Assembly: GCA_964483985.1 (NCBI GenBank) | Contig: CAZADS010000079.1 | Coordinates: 1-19,581, forward strand | Source of the DNA: CAZADS01 sp964483985 | GTDB taxonomy: Bacteria > Pseudomonadota > Alphaproteobacteria > Thalassobaculales > Thalassobaculaceae | DNA length: 19,581 nucleotides | Reading direction: 5' to 3' | Shown here: positions 14,100-19,581 of the stretch, piece by piece | How positions within the stretch are numbered: the stretch's first letter is position 1 | Layout: every line of letters starts with the position of its first letter | Program-made: the position numbers and the translations under genes | Notes under the pieces: generated by a model | The model's input: only the letters and a program-made list of their open reading frames with translations | What the model was told of the DNA's origin: nothing | The model's database searches: none

Positions 14100-15758
14100 A
14101 TGAGTAAGATCACCGGTGCGACCCTGATAGCGAGGAGTCTCAAGCAGCAGGGCATTGACCATCTATTCGGCGTCGTCGGCTTTCCAGTCGGCCCGATTGC
14201 CGCGGCAGCACAAGAAGAAGGTATTAACTACGTGGGTATGCGCAACGAGCAAGCAGCCTCCTACGCGGCGCAAGCGTATGGCTACATGACTGGCCGCCCA
14301 GGAGCGTGTATCGTGGTTACTGGCCCGGGTGTAGTACACGGCCTAGCAGGCCTTGCGAATGCCCAGCAAAACTGCTGGCCAATGATTCTAATCGGCGGCG
14401 CCTCCGAAACTTATCGCGGTGGGATGGGAGCGTTTCAAGAGGAACGCCAAGTGCTGATCGCAACACCTTTTTGTAAATTTGCACACGGAATCGAAAGCGT
14501 GCAGCGTATACCTTACTATGTAGAGATGGCGACACGGCACTCGATATACGGTCGCCCAGGTGCCTGCTATCTAGATATACCGGATGACATCATCTCTGGA
14601 GAATGTGAACTGGACGATATCATTCAGGTTGAACGTGTTCCGGAACCGCCACGAATGATAGCACCAGCAGAGAATATCGAAGCTGCCTTAGACGTGCTTG
14701 AAGGAGCCGAGCGACCGCTCGTGCTCGTGGGAAAGGGAATGGCATGGGCACATGCCGAAAATGAGGTGCGTGAATTTATCGATCGCACTCAACTCCCGTT
14801 TGTGCGATCACCAATGGGCAAAGGCGTTGTCCCCGACGACCACCCGCTGGCTGCTTCTGCGGCCCGCACTCTAGCTCTACAGCAAGCTGACGTCATTTTT
14901 TTAATGGGAGCCAGATTCAACTGGATTTTCCACTTCGGCCTTCCGCCGCGGTTTGCACCCGACGTCAAAGTTATTCAACTCGACATCTCTGCAGAAGAGA
15001 TTGGACACAACAAACCGTCGGAAGTAGCACTTGTAGGTGATGGAAAAGCAATAATGAGTCAGATGAACCAAGCCCTCGGCGGGCGGCAGTGGTTTTATCC
15101 CAAAGACACGCCATGGCGTACAGCTCTCAACGAGAAGGTATCGGCGAACGTCGCTCAGATCAAGTCGCAAGTTAACGATGATACAGCGCCTGCCGGCTAT
15201 TTTAGGGCGTTGCGAGACGTTGCGGCTTGGATGCCGGAGAACGCTATCCTCAGTGCAGAGGGTGCCGGTACGATGGATATTGGGTTGACTCAGTTACCGG
15301 TCTCCGACGCCCGAGCCTGCCTGAATGCTGGCACATATGGTACTATGGGTGTAGGCCTCGGTCATGCCATCGCTGCTTGCGTAGTGCATCCAGATCGACC
15401 TGTCATTCATCTCTCCGGGGATTCAGCCATTGGCTTCTCCGGCATGGAAATGGAAACACTAGCCAGATACAACTTACCCGCCAAAATAGTGGTGCTCAAT
15501 AATGGCGGCATTGGGCCAGGCATGCCGGAGATTCCGGAAAACCCGATGATGAACATGAAGCCCAATGCGTTAATTTATGGCGCGCGCTACGATAAAATCA
15601 TGGAGGACTTCGGTGGCAAAGGTTTCTTTGTCGAAGATCCGAAGGATATACCCGCAGCGCTCGATCAAGCGATGGCATTCCCCGGTCCTGCACTGGTAAA
15701 TATAGTTATCTCACAAAGCTCATCCCGAAAACCACAACAGTTCACGTGGCATCAGTAA
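14100..15758 (+). CDS. ThDP-dependent 2-hydroxyacyl-CoA lyase / oxalyl-CoA decarboxylase-like enzyme
   Basis: A 552-residue enzyme with the PYR, central and PP domains of the acetolactate synthase superfamily. The activating glutamate is E50 (MRNEQAASYAA). The ThDP-Mg motif runs from GDSAIGFSGMEMETL (440-454) to NNGG (467-470). Closest known types are oxalyl-CoA decarboxylase (shared GDSAxGFSGMExET and ARYNLP) and 2-hydroxyacyl-CoA lyase. The C-terminal RKPQQFTWHQ resembles the RKxQxFxW end of lyases such as HACL1, which favours a lyase that splits a 2-hydroxyacyl-CoA into formyl-CoA and an aldehyde. A formyl-CoA transferase or CoA ligase would be expected nearby but is not in the window. The gene is clearly richer in G+C than its neighbours (two sampled 60-base lines are 62% and 58%). 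It stands alone, with a hairpin after it. Confidence 0.87.
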   Translation: MSKITGATLIARSLKQQGIDHLFGVVGFPVGPIAAAAQEEGINYVGMRNEQAASYAAQAYGYMTGRPGACIVVTGPGVVHGLAGLANAQQNCWPMILIGGASETYRGGMGAFQEERQVLIATPFCKFAHGIESVQRIPYYVEMATRHSIYGRPGACYLDIPDDIISGECELDDIIQVERVPEPPRMIAPAENIEAALDVLEGAERPLVLVGKGMAWAHAENEVREFIDRTQLPFVRSPMGKGVVPDDHPLAASAARTLALQQADVIFLMGARFNWIFHFGLPPRFAPDVKVIQLDISAEEIGHNKPSEVALVGDGKAIMSQMNQALGGRQWFYPKDTPWRTALNEKVSANVAQIKSQVNDDTAPAGYFRALRDVAAWMPENAILSAEGAGTMDIGLTQLPVSDARACLNAGTYGTMGVGLGHAIAACVVHPDRPVIHLSGDSAIGFSGMEMETLARYNLPAKIVVLNNGGIGPGMPEIPENPMMNMKPNALIYGARYDKIMEDFGGKGFFVEDPKDIPAALDQAMAFPGPALVNIVISQSSSRKPQQFTWHQ

Positions 15759-16094
15759 GCTAATTCTAGTCCAATGGGGCAAGCGGCGACGATATCGGCG
15801 CTTGCCCAGCGACCGATGTTTAAAAATATGCGGAACTCTCTTGACCATATGTTCCAATTTACTTTCACTGACCAAAACGGCAACCAAGTCCTGTTTAGAC
15901 TTAACGGACTCCAAAGCAAGAGCGAAAACTATTCGGGCACCGGCCATTTCTGACGGTTTGCACGTTTATTGATATTAAAAGATTTATTTCCGCGCAATAG
16001 AGTTGAATTAGATTACCAAACAAAATTGAACGCCTTATTTTAGTTCGATACCATTCAATCCTATTAAACAAAACCTGAATGACCAGTTTTTGAA
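15759..16094. other. Convergent spacer between ThDP lyase and racemase-like gene
   Basis: 336 bp without an assigned gene. The left part holds the lyase hairpin. On the minus strand, 15808-15947 reads open as a peptide starting MAGARIVFALALESVK and continues across the hairpin into the antisense of the lyase tail, ending at 15720. It has protein-like composition but no recognisable family. The right half is AT-rich with no structure I can name. Confidence 0.4.
15777..15807 (+). terminator. Hairpin after the ThDP lyase gene
   Basis: GGGCAAGCG and CGCTTGCCC form a perfect nine-base-pair GC-rich stem with a 13-base loop, starting 18 bases after the stop codon. No T-tract follows, so it may end transcription poorly or mainly stabilise the 3' end. 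Confidence 0.5.
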
Positions 16095-17195
16095 TTATTT
16101 TTCGTAAAGATGGGTGGAAACAGATTTTTCATCCCATTCCAATCCAATGCCTGGTTCATTTGGAATCTCCAAAGAACCACCCTTGAGTTTGAAAGGCTTC
16201 TTTAGAATAATATTTGCCCAATCTTGCCATTCCAACCAATGTGCTGTGTCCGTAACTCGCATTACATGAGCTCCTACCTCTGGATAAAGATGCGTGGATA
16301 CAGGTATTCCCGCTGCTCCGGCAATTGCCGCGGACCGTAACCAACCTGTTATCCCACCAATCCTCATAAAATCAGGCATTACAAAATTTGATGCCCGCTT
16401 TTGTATAGCTCTGTACAATTCTCTTGGACCATAAAAGTTTTCGCCGAGCTGGATCGGGGTTTTTAATTCAGAGGTGAGTTGTGAATAACCATCTAAATTT
16501 TCATAAACAATAGGTTCCTCGATCCAGTAAATTCCTAAATCATCAATTCTATGACAACGGTGAAGCGCCTCAGCCATATCTAACCCTTGATTAAAATCGA
16601 CCATAATCTCCATTTCATCCCCAATGGCGCTTCTGACAGCTCTTATTGCTGATAAATCTTCGGAAACCCGATCTCGGCCTAACCGCAGTTTTATGGCTTT
16701 AAAATTTCCCTCATTTATTAAGTCAATCGCTTCATCTCCAAGTTGATCAGGTCTCTTTAGCCATAAACCATTACTGTTATATGCCTTCACTGCGCCCAAC
16801 GATCCTCCTAAAAAAACGCAAAGGGGCATGTCAGCCGCTTTAGCGAGGGCATCCCAGATCGCCATATCTAGTCCAGAAATAGCAATTAGCGACAAGCCTT
16901 CATACCCAACAAAGTGCAGCGATCTTCTAGCTTTTTCATAGAAATCGACTGGAGAAAGAATAGATTCCTTAAGAATTTCGGTGAAGTCGTTGAGCGCTGG
17001 CACTAAATAATGCAATGATTTAATTACATAGGGCTCTAGATAACTACGACCAACTATTCCCTCTTTTGTATACAAATCAATTAGAATCAGCGGCCACTCT
17101 TGCATCGTCGCGATCCGGGCAACAACCGGACGGTTTAACTTCACTACTACTGGTCTTGCGCAAATTTTATCAAAAGTTAATTTTTCGAATCTCAT
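16095..17195 (-). CDS. Mandelate racemase-like enolase-superfamily enzyme
   Basis: A 366-residue protein that lines up with Pseudomonas putida mandelate racemase along its whole length with a constant offset of about five residues. Metal ligands are D200 (MVDFNQ), E226 (WIEEP) and E252 (GENF). The His-Asp dyad is H302 (STHLYPE) and D275 (MPDFMRIGG); E322 (TAHWLEW) matches Glu317. K169 matches Lys164, but the second base, Lys166, is Arg171 here (AIKLRLGR). The N-terminal capping domain starts about residue 4. The family abstracts the alpha-proton of a carboxylate to racemise or dehydrate hydroxy or sugar acids. With only His as a normal base, one-sided dehydration or epimerisation of a particular isomer seems likelier than free racemisation. 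The ATG at 17195 with TAGGAAT upstream is preferred over a TTG at 17216. It diverges from the SDR-aldolase operon. Confidence 0.9.
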   Translation of the reverse strand: MRFEKLTFDKICARPVVVKLNRPVVARIATMQEWPLILIDLYTKEGIVGRSYLEPYVIKSLHYLVPALNDFTEILKESILSPVDFYEKARRSLHFVGYEGLSLIAISGLDMAIWDALAKAADMPLCVFLGGSLGAVKAYNSNGLWLKRPDQLGDEAIDLINEGNFKAIKLRLGRDRVSEDLSAIRAVRSAIGDEMEIMVDFNQGLDMAEALHRCHRIDDLGIYWIEEPIVYENLDGYSQLTSELKTPIQLGENFYGPRELYRAIQKRASNFVMPDFMRIGGITGWLRSAAIAGAAGIPVSTHLYPEVGAHVMRVTDTAHWLEWQDWANIILKKPFKLKGGSLEIPNEPGIGLEWDEKSVSTHLYEK

Positions 17196-17647
17196 TTCCA
17201 AATTATTCCTACGCAAAGGAGCCAGTAATGCAAATCATTGTTTTCATTGAATTATATTTTTACTGTGGCGTTGTTTTAAAACCAAGCGTCTACTTTCGAA
17301 TTCACATCTCTTAACAATATTCTGACTTATCATAGCTTTCGTCAGCTTCTTTTACCACTTTGAATAGACAGCAATTTGTGGAAGTAGGTTTGTAAAGCTG
17401 TTACCTATGCGGTGACATCGCATTTTAACTCTATTCGGACTTTCCCAGAAATCCACCAATTGGAGAGAGATAGACACGAATTCAATCAAGAAAACTTGAA
17501 GTAGATTTATATTAAGAACATACTATCAAAACTCGAATATGTTGATTACATGATTTTACGCAGTCGGTAGCGATTTCTTTAGTAAACATTTCGAATTCAG
17601 AGTCACATTGTTGGATATGATCACACAGCACTAAAGCGAGGCAGTTC
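17196..17647. other. 452-bp divergent regulatory spacer
   Basis: Separates the racemase-like gene from the SDR-aldolase operon and must hold both promoters. No gene is visible. Short dyads include AACATA (17517-17522) paired with TATGTT (17538-17543), and TCAAG/CTTGA around four A at 17486-17499. None is strong enough to call an operator on its own. Confidence 0.4.
17204..17211 (-). promoter_or_regulatory. Ribosome binding site that decides the racemase-like start
   Basis: TAGGAAT on the minus strand ends about nine bases before the ATG at 17195 and lies downstream of the alternative TTG at 17216, so it favours the ATG. Confidence 0.5.
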
Positions 17648-18400
17648 ATGAGGCTTAAAAACAAGGTAGCGGTCATCACTGGTGCATCGACAGGGCTCGG
17701 CGCATCGATGGCACGTACTTTTGCCCAAGAAGGGGCGCACGTCGTAATCAACTATCCAAACGACGCTGAATTGGAAAACGCACGTAAATTATGCGATGAA
17801 ATACAAAATGACGGCCAACGCGTCCTCCTCTATCAAGCCGATGTTTCTAACTGGTCAGAGGTTGAAAAAATGGTGGCCGCCACCTTAAGCGAGTGGGGCA
17901 GTCTTGATATTCTTATCAACAATGCTGGTGTTAATTCATATAAGTCTATCGAGGAGATTGACCTTGACACCTGGAACCGAACGATTGCGGTTACTCTTAC
18001 CGGCACATTCATTTGTACCCGCCTAGTACTCCCAGCGATGCAGGAACAAAGCAGAGGCAATATCATCAATATTGCCTCTGTTGCCCCATGGCTCGGGCGG
18101 GGAACCATTGACTACAACGCGGCAAAGTCCGGCGTGCTTGCCATCACACGATCTATCGCCCGCCAATACGGACCAAAGGGAATACGCTGCAACACCATTG
18201 CACCAAGCCTACACAAAACACCGATGGCTGAAAAGGTGATGGCTTCCGAAGAAGGTATCGATTACATCGATTCTATTCCACTTGGCTTTGTTCCTGGTCC
18301 AGACAGCATTGCCAAAGCAGCCCTGTTTTTGGCTTCAGATGATTCCTACTACATTTCGGGACACACTCTGCTCGTAGATGGCGGGCTTACCTTGCGCTAA
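17648..18400 (+). CDS. SDR-family NAD(P)-dependent oxidoreductase
   Basis: A 250-residue classical short-chain dehydrogenase of the glucose 1-dehydrogenase/3-oxoacyl-ACP reductase-like type. It has TGASTGLG (11-18), NNAG (91-94), Ser144 (NIASVAP), and Tyr156-x3-Lys160 (YNAAK), and ends ISGHTLLVDGGLTLR. The position normally held by the structural Asn of the catalytic tetrad is Thr116 (AVTLTGTF), a variant seen now and then in this family. The ATG has GAGG about seven bases upstream. The HpaI-type aldolase follows after 14 bases, so the two form an operon. In that setting it most likely oxidises a sugar or hydroxy acid before dehydration, or handles the aldehyde or keto product. Confidence 0.92.
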   Translation: MRLKNKVAVITGASTGLGASMARTFAQEGAHVVINYPNDAELENARKLCDEIQNDGQRVLLYQADVSNWSEVEKMVAATLSEWGSLDILINNAGVNSYKSIEEIDLDTWNRTIAVTLTGTFICTRLVLPAMQEQSRGNIINIASVAPWLGRGTIDYNAAKSGVLAITRSIARQYGPKGIRCNTIAPSLHKTPMAEKVMASEEGIDYIDSIPLGFVPGPDSIAKAALFLASDDSYYISGHTLLVDGGLTLR

Positions 18401-18414
18401 ATGGAGAAGGCGGC

Positions 18415-19185
18415 ATGGAACCAATCAAAAAAGCTCTGCAATCCGGAACGATACTGGTCGGGGGATATGTGCAAACACAATCGCCAGAACTTGTAGAGGC
18501 AATGGGCTACGCCGATTTTGACTTCGTAGTTCTCGACACGGAGCATACAGCGCACAGTTATGAGGCAGTCATTCATCAACTGCGCGCGGCAGAGGTTGTT
18601 GGCTTACATCCGTTAATACGACCACCAAATAAGGATCCTTCACTCATCAGCCGTGCATTCGATCTTGGTGCAACAGGCGTCTTTGTTCCAATTATTGATA
18701 ATGCCGAACAGGCGCGTAATGTGGTAAAGGCGGCCAAATATCATCCGTATGGCCACCGTGGAATCTGTGTTGCTGTAAAACCAGGACAATATGGAAAAGC
18801 TTTTGGGCCAGACTATTTCGATCGGATGAATGAAAAAACCTGCGTAATTGCCATGGTCGAAACAACAGAGGGCTGTGATAACATAGAGGAAATCATTGCT
18901 GTCGATGGCATCGACCTTGTATTTATCGGACCTACGGATCTATCACAATCAGTAGGCGTTCCAGGCGAAGTCGATCATCCTGAAGTAGAACGCTATATAT
19001 CGCAGGTCGCGAATGTCGCCAGACAGCACAACATGCCTCTAGGAATCCATATCTATAATATTGACGACCGCAAAGAGCTTGACCTTCGTATCGAGCAAGG
19101 TTTTCAGCTACTGACCGTAATGCTAGATACCGCGCTATTTTATCAAGCATGCACTCAAGTACTGAATGTAGTAAGACCTCAATAA
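18415..19185 (+). CDS. HpcH/HpaI-family class II aldolase
   Basis: A 256-residue TIM-barrel aldolase of the HpaI/2-dehydro-3-deoxyglucarate aldolase family. Catalytic marks are H44 (DTEHTAHS, family DxEHG), R69 (PLIRPP, which binds the keto acid), and the metal ligands E149 (AMVETTEG) and D175 (IGPTDLSQS), which fall at the same numbers as in HpaI. GHRGICVAV (113-121) is the usual (Y)GxRG loop. It cleaves a 2-keto-3-deoxy or 4-hydroxy-2-keto acid to pyruvate or a related keto acid plus an aldehyde. In the first motif Thr45 stands where Gly is common. A strong GGAGAAGG precedes the ATG, 14 bases after the SDR stop. With the divergent mandelate racemase-like gene it forms a plausible oxidise-dehydrate-cleave route. 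Confidence 0.93.
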   Translation: MEPIKKALQSGTILVGGYVQTQSPELVEAMGYADFDFVVLDTEHTAHSYEAVIHQLRAAEVVGLHPLIRPPNKDPSLISRAFDLGATGVFVPIIDNAEQARNVVKAAKYHPYGHRGICVAVKPGQYGKAFGPDYFDRMNEKTCVIAMVETTEGCDNIEEIIAVDGIDLVFIGPTDLSQSVGVPGEVDHPEVERYISQVANVARQHNMPLGIHIYNIDDRKELDLRIEQGFQLLTVMLDTALFYQACTQVLNVVRPQ

Positions 19186-19496
19186 TGGCGGTGATTACTG
19201 TCTAGAATTTAGTTAAAAATCTATCAGTAATTCGCATGGTTAAACTATGCCCAAAAAAAATAGTGCAATTAATTCAATAATCCGCCAACGTTGAATAATC
19301 TTTGAAATTGGGAAACCTAAGTTAATAGCTTTATTGAAATTAGTTTTTAATTAAGAACTAATTTAATATTTAAAATCAAACTTTTAGTAGAATATAATTA
19401 CTCTAACTCAATTGTTCTAAAAGCATTCAGACTATAACGCACACAATATGCCACCATTGGAAATTTCATTTATACTACCGTAAGATCGCTCGACGG
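19186..19496. other. AT-rich spacer after the aldolase
   Basis: 311 bp, strongly AT-rich and without a gene. GCATGGT (19234-19240) and ACTATGC (19244-19250) form a seven-pair stem with one G-U pair, but the adjacent run is A on the plus strand (after the stem), not T, so it does not look like a terminator for the aldolase. Confidence 0.4.
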
Positions 19497-19581
19497 CTAA
19501 TTAGGTAATTGACCAGTCATCTTAGCGCGCAATTTGATCAAGGCCAGCACGGTCTCAATTATTGGTGTGTTAACTCCTGTA
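19497..19581 (-). CDS. Ketopantoate reductase-like protein, C-terminal end (cut by window edge)
   Basis: The minus strand is open from the window edge to a TAG at 19497-19499 and gives 27 residues containing TGVNTPIIETVLALIKLR followed by AKMTGQLPN. The pattern 'GVxTPxxxxVxALxKLRAxxxG' is the usual last helix of ApbA/PanE ketopantoate reductase-family proteins, which reduce 2-keto acids with NADPH. Only this end is in the window, so the family call rests on one helix and the substrate is unknown. It converges on the aldolase operon. Confidence 0.65.
   Translation of the reverse strand, partial: TGVNTPIIETVLALIKLRAKMTGQLPN

Noticed and set aside
15720..15947. 75-codon minus-strand frame starting MAGARIVFALALESVK
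   Set aside because: Overlaps the 3' end of the ThDP lyase and runs through its hairpin, which explains its arginine-rich second half. The first half is protein-like, but I recognise no family, so it is only noted in the spacer entry.
19234..19250. Hairpin after the aldolase operon as a terminator
   Set aside because: The stem is short and includes a G-U pair. It is followed by A rather than T on the plus strand, and on the minus strand the T run precedes the stem.
1..19581. tRNA genes, CRISPR arrays, insertion sequences
   Set aside because: I looked for T-loop-like GTTCRA motifs with paired stems, regularly spaced repeats, and transposase motifs with terminal inverted repeats, and found none.

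Overview
The window is a stretch of bacterial chromosome made almost entirely of small-molecule catabolic enzymes. I see no tRNA, rRNA, CRISPR array, insertion sequence or phage gene. Protein family content (hydantoinase A, DUF1446/AtuA with DUF4387, Ser/Cys-type proline racemase, HACL-type lyase, HpaI aldolase) and moderate AT-richness fit an alphaproteobacterium, but this is inference. About 77% of the window is coding by my gene calls. That is low for a free-living proteobacterium, and several spacers of 300-600 bp hold only palindromes or what look like gene scraps.

Layout. (1) 1-4862, minus strand: a block read right to left with a Ser/Cys proline racemase-family enzyme, a small hypothetical ORF, a class III aminotransferase resembling 2,2-dialkylglycine decarboxylase, a DAO-type FAD oxidoreductase, and the start of a hydantoinase/oxoprolinase A subunit cut by the window edge. 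It looks like an imino acid or hydantoin-type catabolic locus. (2) 5139-6727, plus strand, divergent from block 1: an amidase-signature hydrolase overlapping by one base (TAATG) an AtzH/HpxZ-like small protein. (3) 6991-8710, minus: an AtuA/DUF1446 protein and a DUF4387 protein one base apart, divergent from (4) an SDR dehydrogenase at 8937-9701, with a GTCGAC-centred palindrome between them. (5) 9702-11966: a possible LysR C-terminal scrap, a glutathione S-transferase and a strikingly AT-rich FkbM-type methyltransferase. (6) 12564-13484, minus: an NAD(P)-binding DUF1932 dehydrogenase with a clear intrinsic terminator. (7) 14100-15758, plus: a GC-rich 2-hydroxyacyl-CoA lyase/oxalyl-CoA decarboxylase-like ThDP enzyme. 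(8) 16095-17195, minus: a mandelate racemase-like enolase-superfamily enzyme, divergent from an SDR plus HpaI-type aldolase operon (17648-19185). (9) The right edge holds the last 27 codons of a ketopantoate reductase-like gene on the minus strand.

How the genes may work together. Block 8 reads as an acid-sugar or hydroxy-acid route: SDR oxidation, enolase-superfamily dehydration or epimerisation, then HpaI-type retro-aldol cleavage. Blocks 1 and 2 look like cleavage and transamination of cyclic amide or imino acid compounds. No transporter and no intact transcription regulator lies in the window. The most interesting points are residue swaps at catalytic positions: Lys to Arg at the mandelate racemase Lys166 position, Ser for the first Cys in the proline racemase relative, and Met for the decarboxylation Gln in the dialkylglycine decarboxylase relative. 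Also notable are the amidase-AtzH/HpxZ pair and the sharp base-composition differences between neighbouring genes. I did not find a clearly new defence or mobile system.
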